Shown here piece by piece: positions 47,506 through 59,500 of a stretch of 64,000 bases of DNA (positions within the stretch are counted from its first letter, which is position 1; the number at the start of each line of letters is the position of its first letter). The stretch covers positions 16,587,501-16,651,500 of the forward strand of contig NC_092671.1 of the NCBI RefSeq assembly GCF_964355755.1. The letters run 5' to 3'. The notes beneath the pieces are model-generated. The model ran no database searches and was not told the DNA's origin. It saw only the letters and a list, made by a program, of their open reading frames with translations. The stretch comes from Antedon mediterranea (Eukaryota > Echinodermata > Crinoidea > Comatulida > Antedonidae). Position numbers and translations under genes: made by a program.

Positions 47506-50500
47506 TCAAAGCTCATCGCGAGCCATAGAGTATCGCTGAGAACTTGGTTTTAATTTTACAAAAGTACTTTCAGGAGGAGTTTCGGGTGCGTCACGTTTGA
47601 CAACATTATCAACAGGGGCAGTATCGGTCTTTCCTTTTGTTGGCGGTTGCGTCTGCGTTGTCTGATCTGGTCCGTGGTGAAATTCACGATGTAGTTTTCC
47701 TGAATGCAGATCTTTTATAAACTGTCGTAATTTTCCGGGTTCACTGAGATTAAGAAAAAAAAATTAAATTATTTTTAATTTAAACAATGGTCTTAAAATT
47801 AAAAATGGACCTGAAGTACTGTAAAAAAGATTATACTGTATAGATTAAATAATTTCAATATTATATGCCTAAATATATATCACTGAAAGTATGTTATAAC
47901 GATGCCGTACGTTTGCTGCTGAAGCAGCCTAGAAATTGTAGTGCATGTTTGTCTTAAATGACGTCCCATCCTTTGATGAGTTCATTAGAAAATCTGTTTT
48001 TAGTTTTAAAAATCATGTGAACGCAAGTAGTAATTCTTTGATCATGGCCATTAATCGCCATGCTCTTAATGTGTCAAGAATGCACATACAATGGATTGCC
48101 TTGTTGCATTGACTTTATATATTTATATAGTTTTATTTTTGTTTTATGAGCTCTTAGATTAAGATTTGTTTTTTCTCTTTTGCTATGGATATATTATGTC
48201 ACCATGATATTCTGAAATAAAAAGATGAATGAATGAATATGGCACTGGAATGCATCATGTACAACACAGAGACCATTAATACAGTACAGTATAATAAACA
48301 TTAGTAAAGAAGACGATTGTACCAAAACAACCAAAACATTAAGATATTCTTAACCATACTTGTGCCGAAGTGTGTTGTCCGATCGTTTACTGATCGTAAG
48401 ATCCTGGTTCACTTTACTTACATTTGTCTGTCTCCACCCAGGTGTATAAAATGGGTTAGATCAAGACACAACTTTGCGTTGATTACTGGCTGCATTATTA
48501 TGGGAGTATGTTTCCATACGTGTATGATTAAAAAAATGACAGAGGTAATAATGTGCAGCGCATTGAGAGCTTGCTTATAATATGTGCTATATAAGAATGA
48601 ACTATTATTATTGTACTTTATTTCCTTTAGGCAACACATGGTGTACCACAAACCTAACTTTTATAACTGTTGTGTTGTATGGTATTCTCCAGTTTTTAGC
48701 CAACTCACTGATAATTATATGTAATATTACACACAAAAAACAAAAACATAACACTACTCACTTCATTACTTTAATATTTGGGAATAGATACATATGTCTA
48801 AAACTATCAATGGCTAACACTGGTAGATCCTTTGTGCTTTTACCAAGGTGAGATAGAGGATGGCTAAATTTGGTTCCATCTGCTGTTAAGAAATTCACAC
48901 TTTCTGTAAAGACAACAAAATCCAGTATAATATATTATTAAAGATATGGCCATACAGCGTTAAAACACTGGTTCTTGTCAGATCACCAAAGTTAAGCAAT
49001 GTTGGGCCAGGTTGCATTCTTGATGAGACTGTATCCTTAGGCAAGATGCTTTAATCTCATTACCTCGTCCTTCGGATAGGACGTACAGCTATTGGTCCCG
49101 TGTACATAATGAACGTTAAAGAACTTGGTACACTATACAGTCAACTCTCCCAATACTGGACACCCTTGGGCGGGCATATATTTTCCGGTTTTTCGAAAGT
49201 CCGGTTTCCTGAAAACATATTTTTAAAGTTATCACGTTGTCACTGAAATTGCTTTGAATCACCGGTCCGAATGCTGCCCGGTACGGTCTAGCGTAGGGAA
49301 GGCCTAGGCTATGATTGTGTCAAGCTAGTTTTAATTAAATAAATACTGATAGGCCTAGGCCTACTTTATTAATATTAAGCTAATTCAATTTACCTTTTTT
49401 AAAAGTTACATTATTTACTGTACCAATAAAACATGTTAATGATGCACATTTTTAGTGAAACATTCCTTTTTAAAGTCCTATTGCAATTGTGAATTTAACA
49501 ATAATTTAAACAAAACAAAGACACAGAGTGGAATGTAAATTGAACTTTATTAAAAAACAATTCATATGCTAAAAGACAGGGAGTTGTTAACAATATATGC
49601 TAAAAACAATAGACATTAAGACATAGCGCTTCGATGTGAAAAAGTCCTAGCCCCCACCGCAGTTCGATACGCAACAAAGCAATTGCCGCCTTGTGGGTTA
49701 AAAATGAACTGACCTGTCAATCACAGTGTAGCGCTCCATGGCAACATTATTTGATCGTACCGCCGCGAAACGTCGCGCAATTCATGCATGGTCAGGGCAG
49801 GGAGTTGTTATTAACAACTCCCTGGTCAGGGTATGGTTAAAAGATTTTGTACATTGTGAATGTATTGAATCCGAGTCAGCGACGACTATGTTACGTTGTT
49901 TTCGTAAATATTTGGAGTTTTTTAACTGTCAGTCCGGTTTTCAGACGCTAATTTTCGTGTTTTGTACTTCATAATTTGTCCGGATTCCTGAATTGGGTAT
50001 TCCGGTTTTCATAATAAATTACAGTACATTTAGAATAGGGACAAATTGGGCCCTCCAAAAAAGTCCAGTTTTTCGTCAATTCTGGTTTTGGGAGAGTTGA
50101 CTGTACACTGTATACTATTATTTGCAGGTGAGCATCTTTCAAGCTTATTTCAAGCAAGGCAATCTAACAACAGGACACTGAGCTCTTGTCAAGATAGGAA
50201 CTCGTAATAATCCTTTGATCTTATCGCCCGTATTCTTAAACCGGACTTTAGTCGTAGTTCGAGCTAAAACTAAAAAAATGACGTCATTTTAATTCATAAA
50301 CCGAACTTCAACTAAATCACCGACTAAATCAGGCCAACCTCGACTAAATCGTAACGGATTTTGATCGATTTTTTTAGTCCTGGAGGGGGCAGGCTAAATG
50401 GTCGACTAAATGGTTTTTAAACGATGTTTATAAAAAACGTAACAGTCATTGAGTTGTTATATTGGCCAGATATTGAAGAATGAAATATCTATATTTATAT

Positions 50501-53500
50501 TAGCTTAATTAAATATACATTGGTATAAGTTATAATAATGAAAATCATCTTTATTTACAACTGTATACAAATTACATTATTTTCTTCGCGCAAGTCCGAC
50601 TTGAGCTACGTCACGCCATAGCGACAATGGGAGATGCGGCAATCCACCACGCGATGGAATGTTTAGGGGGCCTAGTGCTTTCTTGTCACGCTATGAAGTG
50701 CGTGGTTCGTGGCGATCATACTTTGTTGGGGGCCTAGAAAATATAAAAGTTACCGTACCGCCATGGTTCCTAAATATATTTTGAAGATTTTATTTGTTGT
50801 TAATCAAATATACTTCACTGTTAGTCTGGCTGCGACAAATACTTACAGCACTGTACTATGTACATATTCCCTACGGTAAGGTGTGTAATAAAAAATCAGT
50901 AAAAAAGTTGAGTGGGATTGTGTAGCAGCAGCCACAGATAAATGCTTTATCTTCAGAGCTCAGCATCCTGTTAGATTGCATTATTTCAAGTTATATAGCT
51001 ATGTTACTTACCTCTTTCAGGAACAAGTTCCCTAGCTACTATATCATTATATTTCTGTACAATATCTGCATCATTTGGATCGTGGAATAAAATAAGGAAA
51101 GGCAATCCTTCTTCTGTCAATTCCTAGAAAACATTAAAATTGTAATATATAACAATTCATATACTGTACTGATAAAAACATAATACACAGAATATACACA
51201 ACATTTGGATGATGATTACATTAAACTCTTGGAATAGCTTGAGAATCTTTGTTTAAAAATAGATTTTTCTTAGGTCTTGTGAATTTGTTATTAGGGACTT
51301 TTAGATTTTCACGTCGACTGCTACCTTATGATTAATTTGTAGGTGACTGGCACGTTGACTTGGCAAATTTGAGCACTTTGCCATTTGCTCTCTGATGTGA
51401 GTACGAGTGGACGTATGACGTCATAACACTGCAAAATCACTCAAATCTAAAAGTCCCTATTATAGTATATTATTATTACGAAAACTGGACTCGATGAAAA
51501 AACAATTTTTAATCACTGCATATTTAAGGACTCATTTTTAGAATTAAGTACTGTACCTCTCCATTTTCAAAAGTTATTTCTCTGACTAAAGGCATACACT
51601 TGTCATTACTCCAAGTATGTAAAAGGTCGAAGTTCGTCAATGGGCCAAGATACAGCATATCTCTATCTTTTGTCTGTATAAAAAAAAAAACACTAAATTT
51701 TAAAGAATATTGTACACTCTATCAACCAATGTGTTCTTAAAAATGTCAAAAAGGAGATGGCTATTAATAGTGATACATTAATTCCCTTTGTTAATATGAG
51801 TAAATTATTTTTTCTTGGGTTGATGCAAAGAATATATATCACAAAAATGAGTATTCCGCGGTTTTTGCATGAGAAATTTGTAACAGAGAGTGATGCCGCC
51901 CTCATAAGGGCGGATGTATACACACTAAATAAGACTTGATGTAATAGATATTATACATTAAATAGAATTATGAAAATATATTTTGCAATTGTAAACCATT
52001 TTATAATACATATTTATTAACAAACAAGTGTACATTCACTTCTACAGACAATTATTTACTAACATGCTAAATTAGTTCACAAAAAAGGCCTAACAGCAAC
52101 ACCAAAAATCAACGAAGCGTTACTCAGCATGGCCTATTCTTTACCATTGCCGCGTACTAATCTATGCCCGGTAAATTAAGTATTGTTTTTATGATATAAT
52201 TTATTATAAAATACATGTTATTAATAGGATACAATGTTAGCTATCGGTAGCGCCCGGTTGATAAAGCGAACTGTTTATTCGGCAGTTTTTACTAAATAAA
52301 TTGCATGAAACGAACAATTAAATATCCAAACAGCATTTAACATGATGTTGGCATGTACAGTAGGTGATAACATTTTTTATCATGAAAATACTACCGGTGT
52401 TCCAGCCTTTGATTAGTGTAACCGTCACAAAAAGTTGTATACATCCCACATACATCCTCACTTATGGCGGCGCCCTACCACATGGACAATATTACTGTTA
52501 CAGGGAAAATCGCGGATTACTCATTCTTGTGATATATATTCGTTGGTTGATGTTATAATGTAGTATGCTGGCAACAATGTTTTTACTTTTATTTTGTTGG
52601 AGCACTTTTTTACGGTCATTGTATGTTTTGTTTTGTGGTTTACTGGGGCCACAAGTAAAGATAAGTCAGATCTACAACATGTTGTTAAGTACGCATCAAG
52701 TATCACTGGAATTGAGCAGAGCTCTATTGAATCCGTTTTTGAAAATCGATGAATTAAGAAAACACATTTTATATTGCAAGATTCTACTCATCCCATGCAT
52801 AATGTATTGATGTGCTACGTAGCGGTAGACTTTACTGGTCCATCATCTCTTGAATGTACAAATAGGTTTCGTAACAGCTTTTTATCCACTGAATGCTTGT
52901 CAGTATGCCGTACAAGAGTGATGCGACACTTTTAATTGTTTTTGTTAGTTTTTCATTTATCTGTTTTTTAATATCTCAGAGCAAACATAATTTCTATGTA
53001 TATTTCATATGCAAATGACAATAAATGGAAGTAATTTTCCACTGATGAATGAATGTATTATACAATAAGGACATGTTTTCAGTACTTACCCTTGGTGGCC
53101 TAAACATAACACTAGGTCCTGCAACAAGCTCAGATTTGAAGTTGTCACTGTTTTTAAAATAAATAAAATTGTATTAAATAAAGTATTTCATTTATTCAAT
53201 AATTGTTTGGTTTCTGTAGTCATCCTTTTGGTATATTTGGGAGAAACTTACATTAGGTTATTTTTTGTATCACAGTGATCCATTGCATGGCCGAATAAAA
53301 GTTCTATTTTACCCATAGATAATAAAGTAGTAGAACGTCAACTGTATACAGGAAGTGACTCCAATAAGCGAGGAGGGCCCACTCAAGATGGCCGCAATAG
53401 TTTAAATATTATGTCAAATTTTAAAATAATCTAAAATGATATATAACCATAGTGAACTTTTTATAAAAATAATTATATTGTTAGAAATGAATAAATCACT

Positions 53501-56500
53501 GGTGGTAAATTATCTAGCATTTTTGCATACAAGGATCGTTCCTAATAGTTAATATGTTCTCGTGTTAAAATACACTCTACACTCATGAGTAGTGCATGAC
53601 TGCGTATGGCGGGTACCTAGCGTATTGCATGGTGGATCGCAGCAGCCATATTGTGTGGTTCCCCCTCCATGAAGAATCACTTAGATAACATTGGAGAAAC
53701 TGATTTTACCCAATTTGTAAGTATTTCATTCATGTAAATTCACAATTTAAGTGAAAGATACATACAATATTTCATAAACTTTTCTCTTTTAATACAATGA
53801 TGGTACTTACCCTACTCCTGCATAAAAGTTACAGTCGTCTCTTAGTATATTTGCTACTTTTGCAAAGGTTTCATAATTATTATCCTGTGTAGCAAAGTAT
53901 GCTATCACTGAACGTTTTTTATCCTATAAAAGACAAAAAGAAATTAATCATAAAATATTAGTAAATTAAAAATTACATAAAACATTTTTAAACTAGAACT
54001 CAGTGAGTGCAAACCTCTGTCTCATACAGCTATGTGAAATCATCCTTTAAAATCTTATGAAAATCGGACAATAACTTTTTGAGTAATCCTGCTAACTAAC
54101 AATATGCAAACAAACACACATGCATGAAAATATAACCTCTTTGGCGAAGGTAATTATAAACAATTATTAAATTATCTAATAAATAAGTTATACAAACAAA
54201 ATTTTATTTTATATTCTTTGATTTAAATTACTTTAATTTATTTTGATTTTCATAACAGAGACTGATGACAATTTATAGATTAGCTATACAGAATAAATTA
54301 TATAAATTATTTTCCTGCTAGAACATGTAAAAATTAATATTCATATAAACAATATTAAATATTCAGTTAAGATTCTAAGAATTGCCATCACCGATATTTA
54401 CAAAGCACTCTATTCTGCCTTTTGTTTTTTCATTTGAATTTGGAGTTTATATTCATGTGTACAAATATTGCTATAATAAACAATACCACAATGTTATGAT
54501 ACTTCCTGTACCACTACTGGGAAAATAGCCTACTATTAGTAGTATTTTTATTTATTTTTATTTATTTCAACAATATTTTATGAGGGTGGTCCATCCAGCA
54601 TCAGCTGATCATTAGGGACCCTCAAACAGAAACTGTATGGGAATATAGTTCTGCTTTTGTTCAATAGACAAAGTCCCATATGTTTCATTGTTTTGCCTTT
54701 TCAATTGTTTTTAACTTACTGTATTGGGAAAATTTTAGACTATACTGAATGTAAACCTTGAACACAGATAAGATAGGATTTAAACTGCAAATGCACACAC
54801 AAAATCTGCAAATCTGTACTAACATATGTTTTATAGTGTTCCTTTCATTCATACACACAAATTAGTACTGTACCACATGTTGTATACAGTATTATTCACA
54901 AGTTTATATGTAAATAGCAGTTAAAGTCTTTTTCACAATACATAATCTCAATATGTTACATACTTACTATTCAACACAAGGTAATTATCTTAGTAATAAA
55001 GTAATTAACATTATCGCATTGTTTGTTACCTACACTAGCTTTTGTTCCATAAATCTGATTTAAAAATGCACATTATATACTGTACATAAATTGTATAATA
55101 ATAATACTAAAATTGTACTGTATAACTATAATATAATATGTTAATAATATTCGACCTATTTAGCTCAAACATTGCATAATATTAATTCACAGGTTTACAG
55201 TATGAGTATGGTGATGCTTTAATTTAACCTTATTGTGGATATTATTATAGCATCTTGAACTGTACTAATCACCTCTTAACTGGTCATTATTAATGCATCT
55301 AATGTCCCTGTATATGAGCATAATTTACTACACTTTGAAAACCGCAAAATATTTTTCGGAATGTACTTTGGTACTATTCTGGGTTTCACACATGTATATA
55401 CATGTCAATAAAATTATTTGAATAACAAGGATAGTTTTAAAAACTGTAGGCCTACAATAAAAATATAAATAAGCATTCATTCAATTAAAGTTAATCCATA
55501 ATTTAAAATAACCAATTCCAAAATATTTATCATTAAATTATAAAGCCAAAATGATGATTATGAATAATTTATATTTGAAAAATTGTATGAAAATATAGAT
55601 ATGTCCATCCCCTTTTTTTTTACAAAAGAATTGATTTTTGACAACTTACATCAATATTATCAATATCAGCTGGGGTGTTCCACCTAGCGATTGGATCCAT
55701 CATTTGCTCTCTAACAAATTTAACAAACGCATCCTTTGAACGCTGCGCACGGTATTCACGCTTGGCGATGCGTCCGTTGCGGAATAATTTCAAGGTAGGG
55801 TATTTTGTTATATGGTACTTTGATGCAATGTCGCCTAAAAGAACAAACAAATAAATTAGTTTAAGAAAATCTTTGCCGTTTTACCAAAATATATAGTATG
55901 TGATTTTAGTTTAAATATTTGTTTTTACTTTGTTTTTATTTTCTTAAAATTTTACATATGGTGAACATCAATTTATTTAAAATGAAAAAAAAAAACAGGC
56001 AGAGTGTTGACAGAGCTTGATACAGAAGTCAACTTGCATTTTGGGATATTTGTAAATCAACAAGTTCATTATAGTTTATACTGTACGGGACAGAAAAGTG
56101 CCTTTTTAATTCATCACACTTCCATTATAAACAACATCCAGTAGAAAGTCATTATAATACAATGATTCACACAAATATGACAGTTATGATGTTATTTTTA
56201 AAGCTGCACTTAATTAATATCTAGGATATTAATATTACCTTCACTTTCGCTATTCACTGATGCTAATACTACATCTCCTGGCTTGTCATACTGTTGTTTT
56301 AATTCTACTGCAGCCGACTCAAATATAGGCTTCAACATTTGACTAAATCTGCACCTAAAAACGATAAGATAACAAATAATAACCATAACAATGTCCCGGG
56401 GCAATTAAAAAATCATATTTATTTATTCATTCAAGGATGGCAACTGTACTACAGCAGTAGTACAAAAATATAAGAGGATATTTATAAAAGTTAAAATACT

Positions 56501-59500
56501 CCTACAGAATAAAACAATATTAAAATTCGTACATGTACAATAAATTAGAAAAATTTTTAGAATTTCTCTACCTGTGTGTCTCGAATTTTTTAATAAAGTT
56601 GATTGGTTAAAGTGGAGCTCCACCCAGAAAATTACTATTTTTCATATATTTCAACTATTATTTAAAAATATCATCCCTTATACTTCATATTTTTTTGAAT
56701 TTTTTTTCAATGAGTACGATTTTCTTGAAAATCACGCCTTTTTGCGTTTTGGGGGGATACCTTGTAATTTCCTATTATTTTACATGCAAAAGGGGGGTAT
56801 ATTTGAATAATCCTAAAAAATTCATTTCTTCACCAAAAAAAAAATGTAAAATGTATATTGATGTAATTTTTCCAGATCTTTCTATTTCTGGTATTTTTAT
56901 CACGTATACATTGCGCAATTTTGCGTAAATAGACACTTTCCCCCGTTCGGGTCCAATTGGGTTTTTTATTTTGCTAGGGAGTACGATCACGTGACATTTT
57001 TCACAATCACACTACTGCAGCTGGCGATCTGTTATTTTGTCGCGATGCTATTTTTGACGGGCGAAAAGTATATTAAAACATTCTGAATGTGACCCTATTA
57101 TGTTTCACAGTGTAATAATGTGATTATGAGACTATTACTAAAATGTCAAATTTAACGAGATTTGAGAAAGACGTGGCTATATATTCAATAAAGCTAGGCC
57201 TAGGCCTACTAGAGTGTAGGTATGTACCGATGCTGCTTGGCCTCTAGCTAGGCTAGGCTGACAGCAGTGAAGTTTGTTTTGCTGGCACCCGACCTTGGCC
57301 TACCCATGGGCCATGATAGGGTGCCTGAATAGTTGCTTTTCAGTCAGGTCTAAGCTTGCACATCGCTTTACTACTCTTTACTACTCTTGTTCTGTATACT
57401 ATAGGATTTTGTGTTTCACAATTCTTAATGTGCGAGAAAACCCAGGAACGATAAATGGGGCGAAACGACCATGCCTATGAATACATAGGCCTCTAGACAA
57501 AAATTCAAGGCTAGCTAGGCTGAGCAGACGGCTGAGCTAGGCCTAGCCCTAGCTTAAAGTTAAAAGCAATCTGATAAGATTATTATGCTGTTGTTGTACA
57601 GTGAAAATCATGAGGTTACATGTAAATTATACTGACATTCTTATCGGAAATATTACTTAGGCCTAAACAAATCGTATTAATTGTGTGTATAAAATTTATT
57701 CCCCATTTTTCGACACATAATTTACCAAAGGGGAGACATTTCATCAATGCGTTGACCAGCGACTAAAACGCGTCAGTCGCTAAGTGTAACGCGTTTTGCG
57801 ACGTATTGTAAACTAATAACCCCTAAGTTACTGAAAAACTGTAATGTGTTAAAAAACACTATTTCCTGACCGATTTTTTAGAAATGAGTTTTTGGAAAAT
57901 ATTTCCGTATTTTCCTGGTTTTTTTTATGCAATCACTTTCAATTAAACATACTTAAACATGATATAAGCTGAGAAAGTCTGAGTGTAGCTCCACTTTAAA
58001 AAAATCTAATTTTGTGACACTCATTCACTGACCAGTGACAATATAAACAAAAATAACAAATAATATTAATATCAAAGTTCTTACCAATCTGCATAAAAAT
58101 TTACAAAAACGACTTTATGTCCATTTAAAATTTGATCAATGTTTCCCTGATTCAAAGTGACAACAGACTGAGTGCTTTCAGGACATGCGAACATGGCCAG
58201 CTGAAAAAAAAAATTGTGATTCTAATGAGATTAGATACAACTGGGGAAGAGTTTGCAAGTTTTTATGGTGAGCTGGGGAGGGATGAAGGTACTACAGTAC
58301 TGTAGACGAGTGCAATAAAGTGGGGATTTTTTTTAATGTTTTTTGGGCTACTTAGGGAGGGCAGGGTGAGTTACTTGATATGGCATTGGTAGTTGTATTC
58401 AATTGAGAGTTGAAGTTACTTTCTGTACAAAAGAACTATTATGTGTATATGTGTATATAGAAAAATAAATCACTAAATCAAACATTGCAAGTTTGGTAAG
58501 GAAAATATTATGTAAGTGGATACTAAATGTGTTTAACAGGTAGTGGTATTGTTTTAATTATTAATAATTTAATTATTAACATGTTTATGAGGGATGTGAT
58601 GACATCAAACATAATTATAAAAACAGGATAATGTAAATCAAATAATTTAGATTACTTTATTATTTAAATTATCTCTGGCATCATGGACTTTCTAGATAAG
58701 CACAACGAAAAAGAATTAAAATACAATAAAAGACAATAAGGTATTGTTTTAAAAGTCAGTAGAACTTGAAAGTTCAGGAAGTCAATTTACTATGCCACGC
58801 CTACCCTTAACTTTTCCAAATTTCATTAAATAAGATACATTTACATAGTACAATAAATAAATCACAAAGACTATTTCAAAGCCACAATTTGACAATTTAT
58901 CACTAGGAAATCCAAGTTATCACAATTCAAAGCTTTTAAACAAATAATCATTAATTGGACAACAATAGTCAAATTCTAATTCTAAGTGTATAGAAACAGT
59001 AATGTACCAGCTGGTGGCTATAGTAACAATAACTTGTTGCCACATGCTACTACACTGTATCATTTGCTCAATACTACTCTGTTTAATGCAGAGTTAACAT
59101 CTCTTTTCAGCTATGACAATGAAACAAGTAACATTATTTAATTAATAAATTGGCCTACCTACAATCAATGTGTTATATACGTCAAAGATGGACATGTAAT
59201 GTAAGCCTAATAATACTTAAATATAGGCCTAGTAGTATTATATTTAAAAACTTACTAGGCCTAGGCCTAATTTAAAAATTAAAATTCAATTCACATTTAT
59301 TTACTCATCGTTTATAAATACAGTTTCATAGCATAAATGATGGCAAGGATCCTGCATAGAGAAGTTTACACTTCTGTTTTCGCAGGACCCTTTTACATAA
59401 AAAACATAAAACAATAAACACAACATAATAGATACAAAATTTTAGAAAACATTTCCTATATACATTTTAGAGTTGTTCATCATCAAAAAGCATTAGTGTT

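Larger units (their letters stand above)
49138..50103. mobile_element. TA-flanked Tigger/pogo-like element, 966 bp, inserted in the 5S SINE
   Basis: The left end CAGTCAACTCTCCCAATACT and the right end GGTTTTGGGAGAGTTGACTG are inverted repeats, flanked by TA at 49136-49137 and 50104-50105. Sub-terminal TCCGGTTT(C/T)C blocks recur on both sides. CAGT-starting TIRs with TA duplication fit pogo/Tigger. The sequence is not the same family as the 25076 copies. The plus-strand frame at 49738-49974 shows no transposase motif I recognise. It also contains foldback micro-insert 4 (49798) and a related half-unit (49576). Confidence 0.85.
48944..50160 (+). mobile_element. 5S rRNA-derived SINE (SINE3 type), split by a Tigger-like element
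   Basis: From 48948, GGCCATACAGCGT, then TCAGATCACCAAAGTTAAGC, AATGTTGGGCCAGGTTGCA and CTTGATGAGACTGTATCC follow 5S rRNA through its internal control region, with substitutions. The body after 49060 (CCTTCGGATAGGACGTACAG, then GGTCCCGTGTAC and AACGTTAAAGAACTTGG) is a SINE core, not 5S. The continuation (TACACTGTATACTATTATTT...) resumes at 50104 after the inserted 49138-50103 element. It is not a functional 5S gene. It lies in ERP44 intron 8. Confidence 0.75.

Noticed and set aside
47189-47509. 106-codon minus-strand frame past the end of ERP44
   Set aside because: It lies in the 3' UTR after the RDEL stop codon and is AT-driven.
48944-49060. Functional 5S rRNA gene
   Set aside because: Only the internal control region is well kept; the 5' and 3' ends do not pair, and it is followed by SINE core sequence.
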